From an uncultured Paracoccaceae bacterium (GTDB lineage Bacteria; Pseudomonadota; Alphaproteobacteria; Rhodobacterales; Rhodobacteraceae): a DNA stretch of 64,000 nucleotides. Numbering within the stretch: the first letter of the stretch is position 1; each line of letters begins with the position of its first letter. The DNA is taken from contig CAJXSR010000017.1 of the NCBI GenBank assembly GCA_913061275.1, positions 1-64,000 on the forward strand. The letters are read 5' to 3'. The notes under the pieces were generated by a model. It was given only the letters and a program-made list of their open reading frames with translations, ran no database searches and was not told where the DNA came from. The translations under genes and the position numbers were made by a program. Positions 8,287-17,441 of this stretch are shown piece after piece.

Positions 8287-8402
8287 GATACCTCCCCTGT
8301 CTGTCAAAAGCCTGTTCATTGGAACAGACACAATTTAGTCAGCTAATTTTATCGAGTTCGCGGAAATTAAGAATACCCTATAAGGGCGAAGCTCTTTCAA
8401 AA
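8284..8402 (-). promoter_or_regulatory. Conserved promoter and structured leader of the tsx-like gene (copy 1 of 2)
   Basis: Two blocks match the region upstream of the purine permease gene. The promoter block (about 8366-8402, minus strand) has TTGAAAG, then TATAG and GTATTC, ending in CCGCG. The leader block (8284-8333) has a hairpin (8312-8317 with 8322-8327, CTGTTC/GAACAG), then GGCTTTTGAC, a G-rich ribosome site, and TATCATGTCG. Compared with the other copy, stem bases change in pairs (CTGTT/AACAG against CTGCT/AGCAG), and the flanking TGT/ACA pairs become CGT/ACG. This suggests a folded RNA rather than only a DNA site. Confidence 0.6.
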
Positions 8403-8446
8403 TTTACTAATCAATGGCGTGGATTAACTGTAAAATGCAGAAGCAA

Positions 8447-8472
8447 AAAAGGCCCCTATAAAGGAGCCTTTC
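8447..8472 (-). terminator. Rho-independent terminator of the permease gene
   Basis: On the minus strand GGCTCC-TTTATA-GGGGCC is followed by six T, starting about 25 bases after the permease stop. It separates the permease transcript from the tsx-like gene. Confidence 0.85.
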
Positions 8473-8494
8473 AAGTTATACGGTAGTATTAATA

Positions 8495-9880
8495 TTAGTG
8501 TTTGGCTTCTTCAACTTTGTCACCACCAAGTGACTCTGGTAGAACCAAGTTCAACAAAATCGCGATGAACGCCGCTGGCAATAGGCCAGAGGTCATCAAA
8601 ATTTTGGATGTACTGCCCAAGAAACCCATTGCGTCTGGTACTTGTTGCAAACCTAGGCCCACTGACAAAGCAACCGCAAAGATCACCATGTTACGGCTGT
8701 TCCATTTAACGTCTGACAACATAGATGCACCTGCTGCGGCAACCATACCGAACATAACGATCACACCGCCCCCAAGAACTTGGATAGGTACTGTGTTAAT
8801 AACGGCACCGATTTTTGGGATTAAACCACAGACGATCAAGAAGATCGCACCAATAGTCACAACGTGACGAGACATAACGCCAGTCATCGCAATTAACCCA
8901 ACGTTTTGGCTGAATGAAGTGTTTGGCAAGCTGCCAAATATACCAGCAAGTGCTGAACCCAAACCGTCTGCGTAAGTTGCCCCAACAACTTCTTCATCCG
9001 TTGCTTCGCGTCCTGCACCACCTTTGGTGATACCAGATACATCGCCTACAGTTTCAATGGCAGAGATGAATGCCATCAAACACATGCCGATGATAATCGC
9101 CCAGTTAATCTCAAAACCGAACTTAAACGGGCTAGGCAATGCAAACCAACCTGCGCGGCCAATGCCTGCAAGATTTACGTCACCCATGATATAAGCCACA
9201 ATGTAACCCACAATTAGGCCTATCAAAACAGCAGAAACAGATAGTAAGCCACGTGCAAAGAATTTTAGACCTAAGGTCACAAAAATCACTACACCAGCTT
9301 GAAACCAGTTATTCAGACTGCCCCATGTTGGTTTTGACATGTTGAAATCACCTGCACCACCAGCTGCATATAAAATGCCAACCTTAATCAGTGATAAGCC
9401 GATCATCAAAACGATCAGGCCAGTTACCAAAGGCGGTAAAGCAAAACGGATTTTGCCAACAAACAGCCCTAAGACTGCGTGAAACAAACCACCGATGACG
9501 ACACCTGTCATCAATCCTGCAAGCCCCGCTGTGCCTGCACCAATCATGGCCGGGATCATTACGGGTAGAAAAGCAAAGCTTGTTCCCTGAACGATTGGCA
9601 ATTTTGCGCCCACAGGGCCAATGCCAATAGTTTGGATCAATGTCGCAACACCTGCAAACATCATCGCCATTTGGATCAGATAGATCAGCGCTGGAATATC
9701 AGCGTTTGGCGCACCAAAACCAAAACCTGCCACACTTGCTATAATAATCGCGGGTGTAACGTTTGACACAAACATCGCCAATACGTGTTGAATGCCCAAA
9801 GGAATAGCTTTCCCCAAAGCGGGTGTATAATTCGGATCACGCAGCTGTTCTGGTGTTCCTATTGAATTGTCTGTGGACAT
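8495..9880 (-). CDS. Uracil/xanthine permease (NCS2 family)
   Basis: This is an inner-membrane nucleobase:cation symporter of the NCS2/NAT family, 461 residues with about 12-14 membrane segments. The family signature is visible as SFSQNVGLIAMTGV, and the conserved acidic region as SAIETVGDVSGIT. NCS2 members take up uracil, xanthine or uric acid; the exact base cannot be read from the sequence, but the shared leader with a nucleoside porin and the general context favour purines. GGGGAGGGG lies 4 bases before the ATG. Transcription probably starts beyond 10000 and crosses a conserved leader and a 14-codon reading frame before this gene. Confidence 0.88.
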   Translation of the reverse strand: MSTDNSIGTPEQLRDPNYTPALGKAIPLGIQHVLAMFVSNVTPAIIIASVAGFGFGAPNADIPALIYLIQMAMMFAGVATLIQTIGIGPVGAKLPIVQGTSFAFLPVMIPAMIGAGTAGLAGLMTGVVIGGLFHAVLGLFVGKIRFALPPLVTGLIVLMIGLSLIKVGILYAAGGAGDFNMSKPTWGSLNNWFQAGVVIFVTLGLKFFARGLLSVSAVLIGLIVGYIVAYIMGDVNLAGIGRAGWFALPSPFKFGFEINWAIIIGMCLMAFISAIETVGDVSGITKGGAGREATDEEVVGATYADGLGSALAGIFGSLPNTSFSQNVGLIAMTGVMSRHVVTIGAIFLIVCGLIPKIGAVINTVPIQVLGGGVIVMFGMVAAAGASMLSDVKWNSRNMVIFAVALSVGLGLQQVPDAMGFLGSTSKILMTSGLLPAAFIAILLNLVLPESLGGDKVEEAKH

Positions 9881-9900
9881 ATTTTGCCCCTCCCCAATGT

Positions 9901-9945
9901 TAATGGGCAGGGTTCATCCCTAAAATTTTGTGCACAATCGACATG
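9901..9945 (-). CDS. 14-codon leader reading frame upstream of the permease
   Basis: The conserved leader ends in a strong ribosome site (GGGGGG, 4 bases before ATG), which starts a short frame MSIVHKILGMNPAH followed by TAA. Its first codons match the start of the tsx-like gene (ATG TCG). It ends 20 bases before the permease start. Either it is a relic of leader duplication, or its translation couples to or attenuates the permease. Real translation is not shown. Confidence 0.4.
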
Positions 9946-10061
9946 ATACCCCCCATGTTCGTCAAAAGCCTGCTTATTACAGCAGACGTGAATTGATAGT
10001 ATGATAATGACGCAGTATGCGCGGTTTCTGAATACTATATAATGTTGAAACACTTTCAAGA
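9943..10061 (-). promoter_or_regulatory. Conserved promoter and structured leader of the permease (copy 2 of 2)
   Basis: This is the second copy of the element described at 8284-8402. The promoter block is at about 10021-10061 (TTGAAAG, TATAG, GTATTC, CCGCG on the minus strand) and includes a perfect TGAAA-GTG-TTTCA palindrome that could be an operator. The leader block at 9943-9990 has the hairpin CTGCT/AGCAG (9971-9975 with 9982-9986), then GGCTTTTGAC and TATCATGTCG. The two blocks are about 30 bases apart in both copies. The rest of the 9881-10258 gap shows no gene I can support. Confidence 0.6.
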
Positions 10062-10258
10062 ATTTTCGAATAATAGGTGCGCAAACGGACGCTTCAACAA
10101 AGTTGAATGGCGGGTGAGCGGACAGAACAGCAATATGAATTAGGCGGCCGAAAGTCTGATCAGCAAAAGCCAAACCCCTTAATCAAATTTTCTATACTTT
10201 TTATAGCTACCTTGTTATTTATCAGTTTAAAGAGTGTGAAAAGAGTATAGGGATTTTC

Positions 10259-10684
10259 ATGGCTGAGTTTCATAATCCAGATACAATATGGCAACCGTTT
10301 GGTGCATTCTCTATGATGGTAATTGAAGGTGCCGGAAGAACCGTGCGGCTAAAAGGACAAGTATCGCTTGATGTGTCCGGCAAGATAGTTGGCGCCAACG
10401 ATATGCAGGCTCAAGTCAGGCAGGTTTTTTCTAACATAGAAACGGTGCTTTCTTCGGTTGGTGGCCAGATGTGCGACGTGATCGAGCTTGTGCACAGTAC
10501 CACCGATATCGACGCATTTATGCAAACGGGCGATATTCGGCAACATTACTTTTCTGCACCCTATCCGATCACAACAACCGTAGAAGTGGCAAAGCTGTAC
10601 GATCCCAATTTAGTCATCGAGATTACCGCAACCGCAGAAATTCCTCTTGATCGCTTTGTAGCACCTGAAAAACAAGCTAGGTAG
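10259..10684 (+). CDS. Rid-family (YjgF/YER057c/UK114) protein, non-archetypal
   Basis: This is a small trimeric-fold Rid protein of 141 residues. The C-terminal block YPITTTVEVAKLYDPNLVIEITATAEI aligns with the RidA block PxRxTVEVAxLP...VEIxAIA. The arginine that binds the substrate carboxylate in RidA (Arg105) is absent; the position reads PIT. It is therefore unlikely to be a standard 2-aminoacrylate/imine deaminase and belongs with the less characterised Rid subgroups. It stands alone, divergent in position from the hutC-hutF genes (convergent 3' ends). Involvement in histidine or purine breakdown is only suggested by location. Confidence 0.8.
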   Translation: MAEFHNPDTIWQPFGAFSMMVIEGAGRTVRLKGQVSLDVSGKIVGANDMQAQVRQVFSNIETVLSSVGGQMCDVIELVHSTTDIDAFMQTGDIRQHYFSAPYPITTTVEVAKLYDPNLVIEITATAEIPLDRFVAPEKQAR

Positions 10685-10836
10685 TGTATATATAACAGTT
10701 GAAACTTAAAAGTAACCATACCCCGCAACACAACAAGTTAGTAGATGGGCTCAAAGCGGTCGTTGGGCGCAGCCTAGGCGGTATCTTTTCCTTCGCGGCT
10801 ACAAATATTTAAACGTATAATCGTTATTATGTTAAT

Positions 10837-11550
10837 TTATATAACCGTATTCATTGCATAGTCAGGAAAAAACACTTGGCGGACAGAGGTAATAACATCC
10901 CCTTCGTACCACGTTGTTCGGTCCACAATAAAAACCGCGTTCCCAACTGGTATATCCAACTCTTTCGCTTCGTTTACAGATGCGGGTGCTGCTGAAAAAG
11001 ATATATCCCCTTTAGTGAAAGGTGCGTTCATAACAAGCCATTCATTGGCACTGATCTTTGTAAAATCAACATCTGTGATTTGCGGTAGCGCGGCCAGATT
11101 AACCCACCTTACTTCATACATATATGGTTTTTGATCGGCATAATGTAGTGCATTAAGGTAAAGGATGGGTTGCGTATTGGTTAAAGGAAATTGCTTGCAC
11201 AGTATCTCCGTTGGGCTTTGTTGCGATGTATGTAACAATTTATACGCATATTTTTGCCCTTTGCCCTCTATTTCCAACCGAATGATCGGAATTTCCAAAG
11301 TTGCTTTACGCACAGGGTGCATGGCAACGCGTGTACCTGCTTTGCGGCGGCGGTCTAACAGGCCTGCATCGGCCAAGGCCCTAAGTGCGCGGTTTACTGT
11401 GGGCCTTGCACAGCCAAACTCTTGCGCAAGTTCTACCTCATTGGGTATCAGCTCACCTGGCTTCCATTGCCTGCTATGAAGTCTGCGTAACACTTCATCG
11501 TGAACGGCTTGCCAGTTGTTAAATTCTGCAACTTTTGCGCTCATAGTCAC
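10837..11550 (-). CDS. hutC: HutC, GntR-family repressor of histidine utilisation
   Basis: This regulator has 237 residues, typical of the HutC/FarR branch of GntR. The N-terminal winged helix (about residues 12-80) contains the recognition region LAQEFGCARPTVNRALRALADAGLLDRRRKAGTRV. A UTRA ligand-binding domain follows (about 90-230), with FPDYAMNTVI at the end. In the family, urocanate releases the repressor. The gene overlaps hutF by 4 bases and is co-transcribed with it, so it is autoregulated through the operator at 12939-12956. Confidence 0.92.
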   Translation of the reverse strand: MTMSAKVAEFNNWQAVHDEVLRRLHSRQWKPGELIPNEVELAQEFGCARPTVNRALRALADAGLLDRRRKAGTRVAMHPVRKATLEIPIIRLEIEGKGQKYAYKLLHTSQQSPTEILCKQFPLTNTQPILYLNALHYADQKPYMYEVRWVNLAALPQITDVDFTKISANEWLVMNAPFTKGDISFSAAPASVNEAKELDIPVGNAVFIVDRTTWYEGDVITSVRQVFFPDYAMNTVI

Positions 11551-12911
11551 ACTAAACCCTTAAGATCAGCCATTGTGCGCTTGTAGCGCGCCGTAATGGC
11601 GGCATTGTTAATGTGCTGGCCTTCCTGCACCAAATGCCTACCCGCTGACCATACATCGGTTATCATACGGTCATCGCCTGCGAAGATATAACAATCCAAT
11701 ACTGTATCGCCTTTGCGCCCTGACAGATCAACATGGTCGTCGCTAAGGGCGACCAAATCGGCCAAAGCCCCAACAGCGATACGGCCTGCATTACGCCCTG
11801 CGGCTTGCGCACCCCCTTTTGCAATCGCTTCAAACAAACGTCGCCCTGTAGACAATTCTGGTGTTGCAAGGGCTGCGCGTGAATGATCGCGTAACCGCTG
11901 ACTATAATCCAACGTGCGCAATTCCTCTGATAATGAAATCCGTATGTTACTGTCTGACCCTATTCCCATGCGCCCGCCATGTTCTAACCAGCGAACCGCA
12001 TCAAATATACCATCCCCTAAACTAGCTTCGGTGATTGGGCACAGGCCTGCAACCGCGCCTGTTTGCGCCAGCTCAATGGTTTCATGGGGTTGCATTTGGG
12101 TACAATGAATTAAGCACCAGTGCGGGTTTACATCCACATTATCTAACAACCATTCCACAGGGCGCTGCCCCCATGCGGCTTGCACCTCTTCAACCTCTGC
12201 GATCTGTTCAGCTAAGTGAATATGCACAGGCCCCCCTGCTGCCAAAGCCGCCGTTTGCGTCAAGCTTTCAGGGGTAACAGCGCGTAAACTATGCGGTGCT
12301 ACACCAATTTGTGCGTCACTTGGTAGGTTTTTCATACCATTCTTTGCCTGTTCAAAAAGGCGGGCAAATTGGTCTGTATCATTGCCAAACCGTATTTGCC
12401 CATTCCCTAACGGTCTTTGGTCACAGCCGCCAAACTGGTAATGTACAGGTAATAAAGTCAGCCCAATGCCCGTTGAATCAGCCGCCGCCGTAATGCGATC
12501 ACTCATTTCGGATAACTTGTCATAAACACTACCACCGGGTTGATGGTGCAGATAATGAAACTCTGTATTATTTGCATAACCCGCTTCCAGCATTTCCATC
12601 TGAACAAAGGCGGCTATTGCTTCTATATGATCGGGGGTTAGTTGATCTAAAAATTTGAACATCAACTGTCGCCACGTCCAAAAACTATCATTTGAATTTG
12701 GACCGCGCCGTTCAGTTAAGCCAGCCATTGCGCGTTGGAATGCGTGACTGTGCAGGTTTGCTGGGGCAGGTAACAAACTACCCAGTTTCATGCCTTGTGC
12801 TGCACAGCCCGTTTTAATTGATACAATTATGCCTGCATCATCCACTTCAATCAAAACATCATCTGCCCAGCCATTTTCCAAAAGAGCTTGCTTTGCCCAA
12901 AGCATTTTCAT
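11547..12911 (-). CDS. hutF: HutF, N-formimino-L-glutamate deiminase
   Basis: This is a metal-dependent amidohydrolase that converts formiminoglutamate to N-formylglutamate plus ammonia, the step that defines the five-enzyme histidine pathway. The first ligands are in NLHSHAFQRAMAG, a His in PVHIHLAEQ, another in CLIHCTQM, and the catalytic aspartate in GIGSDSNIRI. The start is placed at 12911 (MKMLWAKQALLENG), where GGATGTG precedes it; a longer reading from 12953 would run through the HutC operator. The next enzyme, HutG (formylglutamate deformylase), is not in this window. Confidence 0.92.
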   Translation of the reverse strand: MKMLWAKQALLENGWADDVLIEVDDAGIIVSIKTGCAAQGMKLGSLLPAPANLHSHAFQRAMAGLTERRGPNSNDSFWTWRQLMFKFLDQLTPDHIEAIAAFVQMEMLEAGYANNTEFHYLHHQPGGSVYDKLSEMSDRITAAADSTGIGLTLLPVHYQFGGCDQRPLGNGQIRFGNDTDQFARLFEQAKNGMKNLPSDAQIGVAPHSLRAVTPESLTQTAALAAGGPVHIHLAEQIAEVEEVQAAWGQRPVEWLLDNVDVNPHWCLIHCTQMQPHETIELAQTGAVAGLCPITEASLGDGIFDAVRWLEHGGRMGIGSDSNIRISLSEELRTLDYSQRLRDHSRAALATPELSTGRRLFEAIAKGGAQAAGRNAGRIAVGALADLVALSDDHVDLSGRKGDTVLDCYIFAGDDRMITDVWSAGRHLVQEGQHINNAAITARYKRTMADLKGLV

Positions 12912-12938
12912 CACACATCCAGTCTTGACAATATATTT

Positions 12939-12956
12939 ATTATGTATGTACATAAT
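12939..12956. promoter_or_regulatory. HutC operator between hutF and hutI
   Basis: ATTATGTATGTACATAAT is a perfect 8+2+8 inverted repeat in the 84-base gap between the divergent hutFC and hutIHU operons. HutC operators in proteobacteria are palindromes with a TGTA...TACA core like this one, so one site probably controls both directions. Confidence 0.8.
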
Positions 12957-12995
12957 ATTTCAGATATACAATTATATCAAGGAATTTGTTCACTG

Positions 12996-14189
12996 ATGTT
13001 ATATGTAAATACCACCATTGCCACGATGAATGCAGGCGGTTCATATGGGTTGATCCCAAAAGGGGCTGTTGTCACTAAGGGTGACAGTATTATTTGGGTT
13101 GGCCCTGAAAAAGATTTGCCAAAAAAGTATTTTCATCATGGTAAGCATGATTTTGGTGGGCGCTTAGTTACCCCTGCCCCAATAGATTGCCACACGCACA
13201 TCGTACACGGTGGCAACCGTGCAGCCGAATTTGAACAACGGCTAAAAGGTATCAGCTACGCAGAAATAGCGCGTTCTGGCGGCGGTATTGTGTCAACCGT
13301 AAATGCCACACGCACTGCATCACAGGCAGACTTACTTGCAACAGCCCTGCCCCGCGTTGATGCGATGATCGAAGAAGGGGTTTCTTTAATAGAAGTAAAA
13401 TCAGGTTACGGTTTGGATCAAGAAACCGAACTAACAATGCTACGTGTAGCCCGTGCCATTGCAACACACCGCAATATTCGCGTAAAAACCAGTTTTTTGG
13501 GCGCGCATGCAGTTCCAGCTGAATACAAAGACAATGCCGACGCTTATATAGATGATGTATGCATTCCAGCTTTGAAAGCAGCACATGCAGAGGGTTTGGT
13601 AGATGCTGTAGATGGATTTTGTGAAGGCATCGGTTTTACCCCACAACAAATTGAGCGCGTATTCAAATGTGCCCAAGCATTGGGAATAAGGGTAAAATTG
13701 CACGCAGAACAGCTGACAAATATTGGCGGCACTAAACTTGCTGCAAAATACCACGCACTTTCCGCTGACCATATTGAATATGCCACCGAAGAAGATGCAA
13801 TCGCTCTTGCACAAAGTGGGACAGTGGCGGTTCTGTTGCCTGGTGCATTTTATACACTGCATGAAACTCAAAAACCCCCCATTGATGCCTTTCGTAAGCA
13901 CAATGTGCCTATGGCACTAGCAACGGATTGCAATCCGGGGTCATCCCCCACAACCTCTATTTTATTGGCAATGAACATGGGTTGCACCTTATTCAGCCTA
14001 ACCCCAGAGGAAGCTCTTGCAGGTATAACGTGTAATGCAGCAACCGCTCTGGGCCTAACTGACACTGGGCGCATAGCCAAAGGAATGCGCGCTGATTTTG
14101 CTGTATGGGATGTGCAACACCCAGCAGAACTAGCTTATCGTTTTGGATTTAACCCTTTGCACAAACGCATTGTTGGAGGCGTCGAATGA
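12996..14189 (+). CDS. hutI: HutI, imidazolonepropionase
   Basis: This is an amidohydrolase of 397 residues that opens 4-imidazolone-5-propionate to N-formimino-L-glutamate. Metal ligands are visible in [21 protein letters not shown] and [12 protein letters not shown]. The start at 12996 gives the usual length and places AAGGA about 12 bases upstream. An in-frame extension to 12888 would include the HutC operator and is unlikely. The stop overlaps the hutH start by 4 bases. Confidence 0.93.
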   Translation: MLYVNTTIATMNAGGSYGLIPKGAVVTKGDSIIWVGPEKDLPKKYFHHGKHDFGGRLVTPAPIDCHTHIVHGGNRAAEFEQRLKGISYAEIARSGGGIVSTVNATRTASQADLLATALPRVDAMIEEGVSLIEVKSGYGLDQETELTMLRVARAIATHRNIRVKTSFLGAHAVPAEYKDNADAYIDDVCIPALKAAHAEGLVDAVDGFCEGIGFTPQQIERVFKCAQALGIRVKLHAEQLTNIGGTKLAAKYHALSADHIEYATEEDAIALAQSGTVAVLLPGAFYTLHETQKPPIDAFRKHNVPMALATDCNPGSSPTTSILLAMNMGCTLFSLTPEEALAGITCNAATALGLTDTGRIAKGMRADFAVWDVQHPAELAYRFGFNPLHKRIVGGVE

Positions 14190-15730
14190 CACTTATACGA
14201 TTATCGCCGGGCAATACTGTTCTGGATGACCTTAAAATTATCTGGTCAAGTGATGTAGCTGTTGAACTAGATCCTGCGGCCCGCGCGGCTGTTGATAAAG
14301 CTGCCGCATTGGTGCGTAGTGCCGCTGACGGGCAAGAAGCCGTTTATGGTGTAAACACAGGTTTTGGCAAACTTGCATCTGTCAAAATCGCATCCGAAGA
14401 TACTGAAACTTTGCAGCGCAATTTGATCTTATCACATTGTTGTGGTGTAGGGGACAGTTTGGATAGCGGCACGACCAGACTGATGATGGCGTTAAAACTG
14501 CTATCATTGGGTCGCGGCGCATCAGGGGTGCGTTGGCAAATTATAGAACTGCTGGAAGCGATGATTTCCAAAGGCGTTATCCCCGTTATTCCCACACAAG
14601 GCTCTGTTGGCGCATCAGGTGATTTAGCCCCCCTTGCCCATATGGCCGCCGCAATGATCGGGCAAGGTGCTGCAACATTTCAAGGCGAAACACTAACAGG
14701 CGCACAAGCATTAGACCGTGCGGGTTTAACCCCAGTTATCCTAGGCCCAAAAGAAGGCTTGGCATTAATTAACGGTACACAGTTTTCAACGGCTTGCACT
14801 TTAACTGGCCTATGGGCAGCTTTAACCAATGCTACAAATTCGGTTGTGACAGCTGCCCTTTCTACCGATGCAATCATGGGTTCCACAGCCCCATTGGTTG
14901 CAGCAATACACGAATTACGCGGGCATGCTGGCCAGATAAATGTGGCCCGCGAAATGCGCGCCCTTATGGCAGGTAGTGAAATTCGCGAAAGCCATCGCAG
15001 TGATGATACCCGCGTTCAAGACCCTTATTGTATCCGCTGTCAGCCCCAAGTCACAGGTGCAGCCGTTGATCTGTTGCACAGTGTTGGCAAAACTTTAGAG
15101 GTTGAAGCAAATGCCGTTACTGACAACCCCCTTGTACTGGTTGATGAAGGAATTATCGTTTCAGGCGGGAATTTTCATGCAGAACCTATTGCGTTCGCCG
15201 CAGATCAAATTGCACTAGCTATCGCTGAAATTGGTGCAATATCCCAACGCCGCGTCGCCCTTATGGTTGACCCCACACTTAGTTTCGATTTGCCGCCATT
15301 TTTAACCCCAGACCCTGGCCTTAACTCTGGCCTGATGATTGCAGAAGTAACAACCGCTGCCCTGATGAGTGAAAACAAACATCTGGCAAACCCATGCAGC
15401 ACAGATAGCACACCAACAAGCGCCAATCAGGAAGATCACGTATCTATGGCCGCACACGGGGCAAGGCGTCTGGAACGCATGAACAAAAACCTGAACGTTA
15501 TCCTAGGGGTAGAATTGATATGTGCTGCCCAAGGAATAGAGTTTAGAGCCCCGCTTAAAACCAGTGCCATTTTGCAAGATGTTATTGCCACCACGCGCAA
15601 TCAAATTCCTGCAATAGAACAAGACCGTTATCTGGCACCTGACATAGAAAATGCGGCTAAAATGATAGCGGATGAAACGCTTCTTCAGGCAGCAGGTATA
15701 AATGTAACGCATTTAAGAGGTAAATCATGA
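14186..15730 (+). CDS. hutH: HutH, histidine ammonia-lyase
   Basis: This enzyme removes ammonia from L-histidine to give trans-urocanate, the first step of the pathway. It has 514 residues. The Ala143-Ser144-Gly145 triad in [14 protein letters not shown] forms the MIO electrophile by self-cyclisation. The family motifs [11 protein letters not shown], and [15 protein letters not shown] are present. It sits in an overlapping hutI-hutH-hutU series, with ATGA junctions on both sides. Confidence 0.95.
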   Translation: MTLIRLSPGNTVLDDLKIIWSSDVAVELDPAARAAVDKAAALVRSAADGQEAVYGVNTGFGKLASVKIASEDTETLQRNLILSHCCGVGDSLDSGTTRLMMALKLLSLGRGASGVRWQIIELLEAMISKGVIPVIPTQGSVGASGDLAPLAHMAAAMIGQGAATFQGETLTGAQALDRAGLTPVILGPKEGLALINGTQFSTACTLTGLWAALTNATNSVVTAALSTDAIMGSTAPLVAAIHELRGHAGQINVAREMRALMAGSEIRESHRSDDTRVQDPYCIRCQPQVTGAAVDLLHSVGKTLEVEANAVTDNPLVLVDEGIIVSGGNFHAEPIAFAADQIALAIAEIGAISQRRVALMVDPTLSFDLPPFLTPDPGLNSGLMIAEVTTAALMSENKHLANPCSTDSTPTSANQEDHVSMAAHGARRLERMNKNLNVILGVELICAAQGIEFRAPLKTSAILQDVIATTRNQIPAIEQDRYLAPDIENAAKMIADETLLQAAGINVTHLRGKS

Positions 15731-17397
15731 CCAATCCACGCCACAATCAACGTGATGTATTCCCAGCAACTGGCACAGAAATTACTGCCAAAAGTTGGCT
15801 AACCGAAGCCCCAATGCGCATGTTAATGAACAACCTGCATCCCGATGTTGCGGAAAACCCGCATGAGCTGGTTGTTTATGGCGGCATTGGGCGTGCGGCA
15901 CGCACTTGGGCTGATTTCGACCAAATTGTTGCCAGCCTAAAAGATCTGGAAGGCGATGAAACATTGCTTGTGCAATCAGGTAAACCTGTGGGCGTATTTA
16001 AAACCCATGCGGATGCGCCACGCGTGATCATCGCTAACTCTAATCTGGTACCACATTGGGCTACATGGAATCATTTCAACGAGCTGGATAAAAAAGGTTT
16101 GGCCATGTACGGCCAAATGACGGCTGGTTCATGGATTTACATTGGCAGCCAAGGAATTGTTCAAGGGACCTATGAAACCTTCGTAGAGGCTGGTCGGCAA
16201 CATTATAATGGTGACTTAACTGGCAAATGGATTTTAACAGGCGGGCTTGGTGGCATGGGTGGCGCCCAACCTCTAGCCGCCGTTATGGCAGGTGCCAGTT
16301 GCTTGGCTGTTGAATGCAATTCTGACAGTATAGATTTCCGCCTTCGTACAAAATATGTTGATGAGCGCGCTGAAACATTGGACGAAGCGCTGGATATGAT
16401 CGCACGTTGGACAAAAGCAGGGGTTGCCAAATCCGTTGGCTTATTGGGCAATGCTGCGGACATTTTCCCTGAATTGGTAAGGCGTGGCGTTCGCCCTGAT
16501 ATTGTTACCGATCAAACATCGGCACACGATCCTATTAATGGGTATTTACCACAAGGCTGGACAATGGCCCAATGGCGTGATGCCCGTGAAAATAACCCAA
16601 AATCAGTTGAAAAAGCAGCGCGTGCCAGCATGAAAATCCATGTTGCGGCTATGGTGGACTTTTGGAATGCAGGCGTGCCAACACTGGATTACGGTAATAA
16701 CATCAGGCAGGTTGCTTTGGACGAAGGGCTGGAAAATGCGTTTGCATTCCCAGGATTCGTGCCTGCCTATATTCGCCCCTTGTTTTGTCGGGGCATCGGC
16801 CCGTTTCGGTGGGCAGCCCTTTCAGGTGACCCTGAAGACATTTATAAAACTGATGCGAAAGTAAAAGAACTGATTGATGATGCCCATCTGCATAACTGGC
16901 TGGATATGGCCCGCGACAGAATTGCGTTTCAAGGTTTGCCTGCACGTATTTGCTGGGTTGGTCTTGGGGTGCGCCATAAACTGGGATTAGCGTTTAATGA
17001 AATGGTGCGCACAGGTGAGCTAAAAGCACCCATCGTTATCGGGCGCGATCATCTTGATAGTGGGTCGGTTGCATCTCCCAACCGTGAAACCGAAGCGATG
17101 AAAGATGGCTCTGATGCAGTTTCTGATTGGCCACTTCTGAACGCACTCCTAAACACTGCATCGGGGGCTACATGGGTTTCCCTGCATCACGGCGGCGGCG
17201 TAGGCATGGGCTTTTCGCAACATTCAGGCATGGTTATATGTTGTGATGGCACCCCAGAGGCAGATCGCAGAATTGAACGCGTTTTATGGAATGACCCCGC
17301 AACAGGTGTTATGCGCCATGCAGATGCAGGGTATGATATAGCCCTTGATTGCGCCCGTGAAAACGGTTTGAACTTACCGGGAATTCTAAATCGGTAA
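15727..17397 (+). CDS. hutU: HutU, urocanate hydratase
   Basis: Urocanase adds water to urocanate to give 4-imidazolone-5-propionate, using tightly bound NAD+ as an electrophile. At 556 residues it has full family length. The NAD region [13 protein letters not shown], the YGNNIRQVA stretch and the conserved cysteine in [14 protein letters not shown] are all visible. The C-terminal [17 protein letters not shown] block is intact. It overlaps hutH by 4 bases and is the last classical hut gene of the operon. Confidence 0.95.
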   Translation: MTNPRHNQRDVFPATGTEITAKSWLTEAPMRMLMNNLHPDVAENPHELVVYGGIGRAARTWADFDQIVASLKDLEGDETLLVQSGKPVGVFKTHADAPRVIIANSNLVPHWATWNHFNELDKKGLAMYGQMTAGSWIYIGSQGIVQGTYETFVEAGRQHYNGDLTGKWILTGGLGGMGGAQPLAAVMAGASCLAVECNSDSIDFRLRTKYVDERAETLDEALDMIARWTKAGVAKSVGLLGNAADIFPELVRRGVRPDIVTDQTSAHDPINGYLPQGWTMAQWRDARENNPKSVEKAARASMKIHVAAMVDFWNAGVPTLDYGNNIRQVALDEGLENAFAFPGFVPAYIRPLFCRGIGPFRWAALSGDPEDIYKTDAKVKELIDDAHLHNWLDMARDRIAFQGLPARICWVGLGVRHKLGLAFNEMVRTGELKAPIVIGRDHLDSGSVASPNRETEAMKDGSDAVSDWPLLNALLNTASGATWVSLHHGGGVGMGFSQHSGMVICCDGTPEADRRIERVLWNDPATGVMRHADAGYDIALDCARENGLNLPGILNR

Positions 17398-17441
17398 TAT
17401 AAAGCTCAAACCCACTTTAAGATACTTCAGGAAGCTACACT

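Noticed and set aside
8284-8333. Direct assignment of the tsx/permease leader to a known purine riboswitch class
   Set aside because: The classical purine aptamer (three-way junction with its conserved loops) is not there, and I could not match the NMT1 consensus reliably; it is left as an unclassified element.
9859-10173. 104-residue minus-strand reading frame overlapping the permease start
   Set aside because: It runs through the conserved promoter/leader, has no ribosome site and has an implausible composition (many Cys and His, no motif).
10690-10836. Possible terminator or small RNA between the Rid gene and hutC
   Set aside because: No stem of useful length with a T-run could be found on either strand.
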